Shown here: piece after piece, positions 45,501 through 57,500 of the stretch
How positions within the stretch are numbered: position 1 is the stretch's first letter
Layout: each line of letters starts with the position of its first letter
Origin: Dendrolimus kikuchii
Lineage: Eukaryota > Arthropoda > Insecta > Lepidoptera > Lasiocampidae
DNA length: 64,000 bases
Direction: 5' to 3'
Assembly (NCBI GenBank): GCA_019925095.2
Contig: CM034388.1
Location: 3,645,501-3,709,500, forward strand
Made by a program: the position numbers and the translations under genes
The notes under the pieces: model-generated
What the model saw: the letters and a program-made list of their open reading frames with translations, nothing else
Told to the model about the DNA's origin: nothing
Database searches by the model: none

Positions 45501-48500
45501 TTTATAAGGTTTCACAGCATTCTTGGGTGTATAATACTAAAAAAAAATATATTAAAATCATTTTTTAGCAGGGACTTATCAAGTAAATCGAAGGTAACAA
45601 AATTTTATAAAATTAATGGTTATATTGTCAAACTCACTCATTGTGAAAATGAGTTTAGAATACAGGTGTCCCACAGCCTTGGGAATTGGAAGGAAAGTAC
45701 TTTAAATGCTGTATATAGGCTAAACAAATACATTGTTATATTTTATACGCGTACCACAGACCATCATAGATGGCAATTCCTAAAGACGCAGTTCATACGT
45801 TGCGTAAAACTTCTTGCGTAATTTTTCCGTTGCTAGCTGTAAATCATTTTGCATGTAATATTGCTTGTAGCACTCGAAGAAGAATAATACTAAGAATGAT
45901 GTGTGAGCAAAAAAATATAACTATGAAAAACCTCCTAAATCTTACAATTCTAGAGGGCGCTACAAGGCCCTCTTTTGCATTTTGACATTACAACATATTT
46001 GTAGTCCATCTCAGACAAAAATTTAAAGTCGTAATATGTTTCGATTCAAAGTTTAATGCAGCTTTTCAATACCAAAACACAAGTGGAGAAAGACTTGTTG
46101 CGACCTCTAAAAATGTAGGATTTAGAAAATATTTCAAGCCTACATATTTTACTGTGGGATTGTCATTCCTAGAATTCCACCATGCCCATGATTATACGTA
46201 CGTACGAACGTGTGCATAAGTGTGAGTGTGTGCATATAAGTCGGCACACGCATGTGCTCGTGTGTGTGTGTGCCTGGTGAGTGCACATATGTGCGTATGC
46301 ATGTGCACTCACCAGCGTGCGTGCGTGTCTCTATCCCAAAACTTACCACGACTCTAGTAGTGAGCGGCGACTCGACGATGCTCGGCGGCTGGTTTGTTGG
46401 CGTAGAGGAGGCCATAGTCGATTTCTTCGCCACCGCACGTTGCCGCCGAATCTCCTAATGCACAAAACACGCTGTTATTCATTTTTACATTAGACTAGGT
46501 GCGCATTACGCGCTTATAGCGCACGACCATAAACCGCTGCGGCGTAATGACGCAACGCACTAGTGTAAAATTAAATTTTAAAAATGTATTGCACGCAGTT
46601 TACGGCAAAGTCATCGAAGTGCGTGTTATACAATTTAAGACTATGTTAGAATACTGCAACACTAAGTTTAAACGCAATTTTTTTCGCCGCAAGGCAAGTA
46701 TGGCCTAAAGCACAACAAAAATTCAAAATTGAATATAAACAAAATGTTTACGACTTGTCTAGGTAATAAAATAAATATTACACCATCTATAAACAAAGTT
46801 ACAAAACTTAAATTTAAAAAAAGTTTTTAAAGAACATCGTCGTGATTTTTTAACATCTAATAATACTCACACACAGCTTTTTAGTGTAAATATAGACTGT
46901 ACAAAACTCCCAAAAACTCCCAGTGAAGCGAAATTAAACAAATGACGGATGCTCAAAAATATATAAACTGACGGACTCATAAACTGCATCAAAGTAATAG
47001 ACGACTTTGAAATAAATATTTTAACCGAGTATGCAAACTTTCTATACAGATTTAAATTGAAACCTCTAGATTGGTTCGTGAACTTTAAAACAGCGTAGGG
47101 TCATATCCTTAAGTTTAAGTTTGTGTACTGGAAAGGACCGTAAGACTTTTTTTGAAGAAAAAACAGAAATTTGAGGAAAACTGGTTTAATTAAAAAATTG
47201 GTTTTAACAATAGACACAAACTTTATGCAAGCGTTTATTTATGTTTTAATAAGGTGTATTACCTCCACGTGCCCTTATTACGGATTTTTGAACCATAATA
47301 TGGATACTTCGTCCGAACAAGCGGCTCAAATTGTAGCATTGGTGTGGGAGGGCTTAGATCAACGTACGATTGGTAGAAATTTAAATTTAAACCAGTCTAC
47401 GGTTTCTAGAATATACAGAAGGTTTGTGGAGACAGGTTCTTACAGAAGGAGACGTGGTACAGGCAGGACTCGAGCAACCACCGGTCGTGATGACCGATTT
47501 ATTGTTACAACTTCCCTGCGAAATCGTTTCCTCACGTCTGTTAACATCAAAACAGAGCTTAATGAAGTGAGAAGAAGGTTAAAGGAAGCGGATATCACCC
47601 CTTTTAGACCAGCAAATGGTCCAAAGTTGTCTGTAGCTCACAGACAAGCTCGCTTAAGATTTGCGCGTGATCACCTGAATTGGACAGAAGAGCAATGGAC
47701 CTCCGTATTGTTCACGGACGAGTGTAGGACATGTTTATATGGTGCAGATGGTCGCAGAAGAGCCTATCGTCGACGTGGGGAGCGATATGCTCAAAGTTGC
47801 ATTGAGGAGCGTGTTCTTTTTGGAGGCGGTTCGTGTATGGTTTGGGGTGGCATATCGATGAACGGCCGAACAGAACTTGTGTTCATAGACATGGTCCGTC
47901 AAAACGGTAATAGAGGGGGTTTGACTGCACATCGCTACATAACAGAGATCTTAGAAGATCACGTGGTGCCTTAGATGGGATTCATAGGCGAAAATTTTAC
48001 TTTAATGCAGGATAATGGCCGGCCGCACGCTGCTGCACAAGTTCGACAATATTGCGAAGAGGTTGGGATACGTACAATGAATTGGCCAGCACGCAGCCCG
48101 GATCTTAATCCCATTGAGCATGTTTGGGACAATTTAAAAAGAGCTGTATATGCGAGAAACCCTTTGCCCACGACAGTGGCAGCACTAAGAACAGCACTTT
48201 CAGAAGAATGGGACAATATTCCGCAACATCTTTTAATAACCCTAATAAAATCTATGCGGAACCGATTAGAATCCGTAATAAGGGCACGTGGAGGTAATAC
48301 ACCTTATTAAAACATAAATAAACCCTTGCATAAAGTTTGTGTCTATTGTTAAAACCAATTTTTTAATTAAACCAATTTTCCTTAAATTTCTGTTTTGCTT
48401 TCACAAAAAGTCTTAAGGTCCTTTCCAGTACACAAACTTAAACTTAAGGATATGACCCTACGCTGTTTTAAAGTTCACGAACCAATCTAGAGGTTTCAAT

Positions 48501-51500
48501 TTAAATCTGTATAGAAAATTTGCATACTCGGTTAAAATATTTATTTCAGTCGTCTATTACTTTCGACGGCCTCTGTGGTTGAGCGGGCTAAGCCTTTGCC
48601 GGCGTACCTCACTGCAACGCAGAGGTTCCGGGTTCGATTCCTGGTATAGTAAATTTCGGAAACGTATTTTCTCCGTTATTTACTATGGTCTGGGTGTCTG
48701 GGATCGGCCCCAGAGTAGTCCGTTGTATATTACCCATAACACAAGCGTAACTTGCTTAATTTGGGGATATACAATGTGTGTGTTTGTCTGCCGATTATTA
48801 TTATTATTACTTTGATGCAGTTTATGAGTCCGTCAGTGTATATTCGCTACTGGAATCGAATCGAACTATACAAACAAATAAAAGAACACTTCCATTGTAC
48901 AAAATTTAAAACCAGTGCTTTTCAAAACGGTACAGCGCCATCTAGTTTTGGCTTCGTAAACGTAACATATCATTACCAATTCCTACATAGACAAAGAAAA
49001 TTTTTTAGTCACATATATGGCGACCAACCCAAGTTTTCTTCGCGGTTCTAATACAACATTGTGTAACGCCACTTAGGCTAAATGTTCCTGTCAAACTTCA
49101 TGTACATAGACCCAGTATTTACTGAGAAAAAAAACCGGTACAAAGACAGACGGATAGTAATGACAATAAAATAAAATTTTAATTTTTGTCAAAACACTAC
49201 GGAGCCCTGAAATTAAAAAAACGAAACCTCACCTCTTGTTGACGTTGCTGTGCTTGAAGTTCAGTCTCTTTAGTGGAATTCGGCTCATCCGGCCTCGTGT
49301 ATTCCACGTAAGGCATGTTGCTCTGAAATATATTTAAGAAATACATAATTTAAAAAAGTTAATGACTGTCATACTTTGCTTTAGTGGCTTAAATATGCCT
49401 GAATCAGGATGAAGGTACATCTTACCCTGGTCTGAGCTTTGCTTCTTGGTAAGGGCCTGTTCCTGTGACGCTGTGCCGCTTGCAATTCGAGATACAACGG
49501 AGCGAGTCTGGTCGACCCTCGGTATATCCATTCGGTACGGTTATCTTCTTCAAAATGGACTTGGACTAGAGATGCATCCACTTTTATAACCTTCGATGTC
49601 CACCATTTACCTAGAAAGCAGTCGTAATTATTATTAACCAGAAACCGCGCAAAAGTGCGAGTTACAGCCTGAGGTATACGATCGATCATTTCCGCCACTT
49701 ATTTATATAGAACTAGCTGTATACGGTTGACGTTGTCTTGCCCTTAAAAAATAAAAATCTAGAAACCGATTGCAGCGCCATCAACCGGGACCAATTGTTA
49801 ATGTAAACCATCCTGGAATCCACTTGAACACGCATAAAAATAATTTTACCGAAGTCCTGGAACCCGATTGCAGCGCCATCTACCTGATTCAAATTTGAAT
49901 CGAAACCATCCCAGGACCCAGTTCACAAAAAATATTCACCTACATCAGAAAATGAAAATGAGTTTAAATACAGTCACCATATCATAACAAATGAATGACT
50001 AGAATGATTTATATTAGACCGGTCCGTGTCCGGGCCGGGGCGGGGCCGGAGCGGAGCCACTCCGTGCTGCACGTTTATATTACACCGGGTGCTAAACGGG
50101 CGATACAAAATGTATGTCAAATACATAAAAATATCAAGAGCCGCGAGTCGGGCAGTCGATGGAAACACCACTGCCCACCAAGCTGCTGACTACGCAGCAT
50201 TAAGTTACAATAGTGTTAATATAATTTAAATTGTAATTAAGTAAGGGAAGATTTATATTAGACCGGTCCGTGTCGGGGCCGGGGCGGGGCCGGAGCGGAG
50301 CCACTCCGTGCTGCACGTTTATATTACACCGGGTGCTAAACGGGCGATAATATGTAATTCGTGCCCCGTCCGGGCCACGTCACGGGCGATACAAAATGTA
50401 TGTAACGTTTCAAATTCGTGCCCCGTCCGGGCCACGTACACGGCACGCCCCGGACACGGCCCGGTCTAATATAAATCACGGGCGATACAAAATGTATGTA
50501 ACGTTTCAAATTCGTGCCCCGTCCGGGCCACGTACACGGCACGCCCCGGACACGGCCCGGTCTAATATAAATCACGGGCGATACAAAATGTATGTAGCGT
50601 TTCAAATTCGTGCCCCGTCCGGGCCACGTACACGGCACGCCCCGGACACGGCCCGGTCTAATATAAATCACGGGCGATACAAAATGTATGTAACGTTTCA
50701 AATTCGTGCCCCGTCCGGGCCACGTACACGGCACGCCCCGGACACGGCCCGGTCTAATATAAATCACGGGCGATACAAAATGTATGTAGCGTTTCAAATT
50801 CGTGCCCCGTCCGGGCCACGTACACGGCACGCCCCGGACACGGCCCGGTCTAATATAAATCACGGGCGATACAAAATGTATGTAACGTTTCAAATTCGTG
50901 CCCCGTCCGGGCCACGTACACGGCACGCCCCGGACACGGCCCGGTCTAATATAAATCACGGGCGATACAAAATGTATGTAACGTTTCAAATTCGTGCCCC
51001 GTCCGGGCCACGTACACGGCACGCCCCGGACACGGCCCGGTCTAATATAAATCACGGGCGATACAAAATGTATGTAACGTTTCAAATTCGTGCCCCGTCC
51101 GGGCCACGTACACGGCACGCCCCGGACACGGCCCGGTCTAATATAAATCACGGGCGATACAAAATGTATGTAACGTTTCAAATTCGTGCCCCGTCCGGGC
51201 CACGTACACGGCACGCCCCGGACACGGCCCGGTCTAATATAAATCACGGGCGATACAAAATGTATGTAACGTTTCAAATTCGTGCCCCGTCCGGGCCACG
51301 TACACGGCACGCCCCGGACACGGCCCGGTCTAATATAAATCACGGGCGATACAAAATGTATGTAACGTTTCAAATTCGTGCCCCGTCCGGGCCACGTACA
51401 CGGCACGCCCCGGACACGGCCCGGTCTAATATAAATCACGGGCGATACAAAATGTATGTAACGTTTCAAATTCGTGCCCCGTCCGGGCCACGTACACGGC

Positions 51501-54500
51501 ACGCCCCGGACACGGCCCGGTCTAATATAAATCACGGGCGATACAAAGTGTATGTAACGTTTCAAATTCGTGCCCCGTCCGGGCCACGTACACGGAACGC
51601 CCCGGACACGGCCCGGTCTAATATAAATCACGGGCGATACAAAGTGCATGTAACGTTTCAAATTCGTGCCCCGTCCGGGCCACGTACACGGTACGCCCCG
51701 GACACGGCCCGGTCTAATATAAATCACGGGCGATACAAAATGTATGTAACGTTTCAAATTCGTGCCCCGTCCGGGCCACGTACACGGCACGCCCCGGACA
51801 CGGCCCGGTCTAATATAAATCACAGGCGATACAAAATGTATGTAGCGTTTCAAATTCGTGCCCCGTCCGGGCCACGTACACGGCACGCCCCGGACACGGC
51901 CCGGTCTAATATAAATCACGGGCGATACAAAATGTATGTAGCGTTTCAAATTCGTGCCCCGTCCGGGCCACGTACACGGCACGCCCCGGACACGGCCCGG
52001 TCTAATATAAATCACGGGCGATACAAAATGTATGTAACGTTTCAAATTCGTGCCCCGTCCGGGCCACGTACACGGCACGCCCCGGACACGGCCCGGTCTA
52101 ATATAAATCACGGGCGATACAAAATGTATGTAACGTTTCAAATTCGTGCCCCGTCCGGGCCACGTACACGGCACGCCCCGGACACGGCCCGGTCTAATAT
52201 AAATCACGGGCGATACAAAATGTATGTAGCGTTTCAAATTCGTGCCCCGTCCGGGCCACGTACACGGCACGCCCCGGACACGGCCCGGTCTAATATAAAT
52301 CACGGGCGATACAAAATGTATGTAACGTTTCAAATTCGTGCCCCGTCCGGGCCACGTACACGGCACGCCCCGGACACGGCCCGGTCTAATATAAATCACG
52401 GGCGATACAAAATGTATGTAACGTTTCAAATTCGTGCCCCGTCCGGGCCACGTACACGGCACGCCCCGGACACGGCCCGGTCTAATATAAATCACGGGCG
52501 ATACAAAATGTATGTAACGTTTCAAATTCGTGCCCCGTCCGGGCCACGTACACGGCACGCCCCGGACACGGCCCGGTCTAATATAAATCACGGGCGATAC
52601 AAAATGTATGTAACGTTTCAAATTCGTGCCCCGTCCGGGCCACGTACACGGCACGCCCCGGACACGGCCCGGTCTAATATAAATCACGGGCGATACAAAA
52701 TGTATGTAACGTTTCAAATTCGTGCCCCGTCCGGGCCACGTACACGGCACGCCCCGGACACGGCCCGGTCTAATATAAATCACGGGCGATACAAAATGTA
52801 TGTAACGTTTCAAATTCGTGCCCCGTCCGGGCCACGTACACGGCACGCCCCGGACACGGCCCGGTCTAATATAAATCACGGGCGATACAAAATGTATGTA
52901 ACGTTTCAAATTCGTGCCCCGTCCGGGCCACGTACACGGCACGCCCCGGACACGGCCCGGTCTAATATAAATCACGGGCGATACAAAGTGCATGTAACGT
53001 TTCAAATTCGTGCCCCGTCCGGGCCACGTACACGGCACGCCCCGGACACGGCCCGGTCTAATATAAATCACGGGCGATACAAAATGTATGTAACGTTTCA
53101 AATTCGTGCCCCGTCCGGGCCACGTACACGGCACGCCCCGGACACGGCCCGGTCTAATATAAATCACGGGCGATACAAAATGTATGTAACGTTTCAAATT
53201 CGTGCCCCGTCCGGGCCACGTACACGGCACGCCCCGGACACGGCCCGGTCTAATATAAATCACGGGCGATACAAAATGTATGTAACGTTTCAAATTCGTG
53301 CCCCGTCCGGGCCACGTACACGGCACGCCCCGGACACGGCCCGGTCTAATATAAATCACGGGCGATACAAAATGTATGTAACGTTTCAAATTCGTGCCCC
53401 GTCCGGGCCACGTACACGGCACGCCCCGGACACGGCCCGGTCTAATATAAATCACGGGCGATACAAAATGTATGTAACGTTTCAAATTCGTGCCCCGTCC
53501 GGGCCACGTACACGGCACGCCCCGGACACGGCCCGGTCTAATATAAATCACGGGCGATACAAAATGTATGTAACGTTTCAAATTCGTGCCCCGTCCGGGC
53601 CACGTACACGGCACGCCCCGGACACGGCCCGGTCTAATATAAATCACGGGCGATACAAAATGTATGTAACGTTTCAAATTCGTGCCCCGTCCGGGCCACG
53701 TACACGGCACGCCCCGGACACGGCCCGGTCTAATATAAATCACGGGCGATACAAAATGTATGTAACGTTTCAAATTCGTGCCCCGTCCGGGCCACGTACA
53801 CGGCACGCCCCGGACACGGCCCGGTCTAATATAAATCACGGGCGATACAAAATGTATGTAACGTTTCAAATTCGTGCCCCGTCCGGGCCACGTACACGGC
53901 ACGCCCCGGACACGGCCCGGTCTAATATAAATCACGGGCGATACAAAATGTATGTAACGTTTCAAATTCGTGCCCCGTCCGGGCCACGTACACGGCACGC
54001 CCCGGACACGGCCCGGTCTAATATAAATCACGGGCGATACAAAATGTATGTAACGTTTCAAATTCGTGCCCCGTCCGGGCCACGTACACGGCACGCCCCG
54101 GACACGGCCCGGTCTAATATAAATCACGGGCGATACAAAATGTATGTAACGTTTCAAATTCGTGCCCCGTCCGGGCCACGTACACGGCACGCCCCGGACA
54201 CGGCCCGGTCTAATATAAATCACGGGCGATACAAAATGTATGTAACGTTTCAAATTCGTGCCCCGTCCGGGCCACGTACACGGCACGCCCCGGACACGGC
54301 CCGGTCTAATATAAATCACGGGCGATACAAAATGTATGTGACGTTTCAAATTCGTGCCCCGTCCGGGCCACGTACACGGCACGCCCCGGACACGGCCCGG
54401 TCTAATATAAATCACGGGCGATACAAAATGTATGTAACGTTTCAAATTCGTGCCCCGTCCGGGCCACGTACACGGCACGCCCCGGACACGGCCCGGTCTA

Positions 54501-57500
54501 ATATAAATCACGGGCGATACAAAATGTATGTAACGTTTCAAATTCGTGCCCCGTCCGGGCCACGTACACGGAACGCCCCGGACACGGCCCGGTCTAATAT
54601 AAATCACGGGCGATACAAAATGTATGTGACGTTTCAAATTCGTGCCCCGTCCGGGCCACGTACACGGCACGCCCCGGACACGGCCCGGTCTAATATAAAT
54701 CACGGGCGATACAAAATGTATGTGACGTTTCAAATTCGTGCCCCGTCCGGGCCACGTACACGGCACGCCCCGGACACGGCCCGGTCTAATATAAATCACG
54801 GGCGATACAAAATGTATGTAACGTTTCAAATTCGTGCCCCGTCCGGGCCACGTACACGGCACGCCCCGGACACGGCCCGGTCTAATATAAATCACGGGCG
54901 ATACAAAATGGATGTATGTAGCGTTTCAAATTCGTGCCCCGTCCGGGCCACGTACACGGCACGCCCCGGACACGGCCCGGTCTAATATAAATCACGGGCG
55001 ATACAAAATGTATGTAACGTTTCAAATTCGTGCCCCGTCCGGGCCACGTACACGGCACGCCCCGGACACGGCCCGGTCTAATATAAATCACGGGCGATAC
55101 AAAATGTATGTAACGTTTCAAATTCGTGCCCCGTCCGGGCCACGTACACGGCACGCCCCGGACACGGCCCGGTCTAATATAAATCACGGGCGATACAAAA
55201 TGTATGTAACGTTTCAAATTCGTGCCCCGTCCGGGCCACGTACACGGCACGCCCCGGACACGGCCCGGTCTAATATAAATCACGGGCGATACAAAGTGCA
55301 TGTAACGTTTCAAATTCGTGCCCCGTCCGGGCCACGTACACGGCACGCCCCGGACACGGCCCGGTCTAATATAAATCACGGGCGATACAAAATGTATGTA
55401 GCGTTTCAAATTCGTGCCCCGTCCGGGCCACGTACACGGCACGCCCCGGACACGGCCCGGTCTAATATAAATCACGGGCGATACAAAATGTATGTAGCGT
55501 TTCAAATTCGTGCCCCGTCCGATACAAAGTGTATGTAACGTTTCAAATTCGTGCCCCGTCCGGGCCACGTACACGGCACGCCCCGGACACGGCCCGGTCT
55601 AATATAAATCACGGGCGATACAAAATGTATGTAGCGTTTCAAATTCGTGCCCCGTCCGGGCCACGTACACGGCACGCCCCGGACACGGCCCGGTCTAATA
55701 TAAATCACGGGCGATACAAAATGTATGTAGCGTTTCAAATTCGTGCCCCGTCCGGGCCACGTACACGGCACGCCCCGGACACGGCCCGGTCTAATATAAA
55801 TCACGGGCGATACAAAATGTATGTAGCGTTTCAAATTCGTGCCCCGTCCGGGCCACGTACACGGCACGCCCCGGACACGGCCCGGTCTAATATAAATCAC
55901 GGGCGATACAAAATGTATGTAGCGTTTCAAATTCGTGCCCCGTCCGGGCCACGTACACGGCACGCCCCGGACACGGCCCGGTCTAATATAAATCACGGGC
56001 GATACAAAATGTATGTAGCGTTTCAAATTCGTGCCCCGTCCGGGCCACGTACACGGCACGCCCCGGACACGGCCCGGTCTAATATAAATCACGGGCGATA
56101 CAAAGTGCATGTAACGTTTCAAATTCGTGCCCCGTCCGGGCCACGTACACGGCACGTCCCGGACACGGCCAGGTCTAATATAAATCTTCCCTTAGTCTTG
56201 TAAGAACTGTCGAGTAATAAACTTGTTTTAAAAAATGGATTTTTTTAAGACTTCTCTGCGCCACCCTACTTACCTTACACTAGAAAGATAGTTTATTGTT
56301 TATTATACACCATAAACACCATATAAAACACGTACTCATAGACACATACACGCACACGTAGACACGTATGTATGCACACACATACACACACTCACGCACA
56401 CACCGCGGCACTCATGCACAAACAGACACGTACCTACGCAGAAACACACCTACCCGGGAAGTCTAAAAAGAAAGAGACTCACCTGAAATTATTGACCGGT
56501 GTGGGTACTTCGGCCACGATTCCAGAGTAATACGACTCCCGTTTGCCATCGTTTGCCGCATCCTTGAAGAGTGCTATGATTCTCGTACCTGAGCGATTGA
56601 GAATGTATACACAAAATTGTAAAGCAAGCAAAGTGCTCGTACAAGGGGATGTAAATACATAAATACATACATAACTTCACGCCAGTTCCCTTGCGGGGTA
56701 GGCAGAGCGCCATTTAGGCTTATTCTTACACACCTCACTTGCTTTTTTGACATTCATAACTCTTGTGATGCCCGCTCGTCTGTTCTTAAGGCTCTTAGCA
56801 TCCCCTTCTGCTAGTGCACGATCAATTTGATCATGGAAGGTGTGTCGTGGCCTTCCACGACTTCTGCATCCATCCACTTTTGCATTGTATATCTGTTTAT
56901 TCATTCTTTCATCATGCATTCTTTCCACATGCGCGAACCACCGGAGCATTCCTTAAATAAAAATACATGTAAATATAAATAATAATATGAAAGAGGGCAA
57001 TTACCGCTCGCTATTACTTTCGGGAGATCGGGATATCTGACGCAAACTAGGGGAGGCCTACGTACAACAGTGGACAGAGACTAGCTGAAGAAGAAAATTC
57101 CTTTCGAAAGGGAGTTAGCACATACAGGGGATATGTTCGATTTAAGCGCAGCACTTCGAATTTTTTCAGATCCTCTGATGACCTCCGACATTATCTGTAA
57201 GCGTCTTATGCAGAGTGCAACGATTCCTTTTTATATTTCAAAATCCAACGATTAAACAGTACATACATACATACATACATAACTTCACGCCAGTTCCCTT
57301 GCGGGGTAGGCACGATTAAACAGTGCCATAAATATATATACTTCTATTACTTTTATTTGCAATTTGTCATGATAAATAATTTATTATTACATATTTTTTT
57401 AAGAACAAATCAATCGGTACTCGTTAGTTTAATTTTTAATTGATTATAAAAAAATACTGTGCTGAATGCTGCAGTGCAGCCCCAAGGTCTAGTGCAGTAA

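Larger units (their letters stand above)
46966..48838 (+). mobile_element. Tc1-like transposon with about 320-bp inverted repeats
   Basis: The left arm 46967-47286 is the inverse of 48271-48563 plus 48814-48837. The right arm is interrupted by a SINE. The outer ends read ACTGACGGACTCATAAACTG, with TATA on both sides as a likely TA duplication. The arms reach into the last codons of the transposase gene. Confidence 0.85.

Noticed and set aside
48564..48660. tRNA gene
   Set aside because: A and B boxes are present, but the sequence belongs to a three-copy SINE family with target duplications and does not fold into a full tRNA.
49611..49698. Coding extension upstream of eggless exon 49426-49610 (frame stays open)
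   Set aside because: The translated stretch lacks Tudor motifs and a good acceptor (TTTCTAG) fits at 49611. Treated as intron that is open by chance.
50100..50220. Candidate for the missing Tudor exon left of the satellite
   Set aside because: All three minus-strand frames were read; none has the FDDGY-type Tudor motif and each has a nearby stop.
50336..54985. ORFs of 1519 and 1529 codons on opposite strands
   Set aside because: They are read-through of a 96-bp tandem repeat whose period is divisible by three; both strands are open for the same reason, with no start context or domain.
50388..56186. CRISPR-like array
   Set aside because: Units are contiguous with no unique spacers, the genome is eukaryotic and no cas gene is present.
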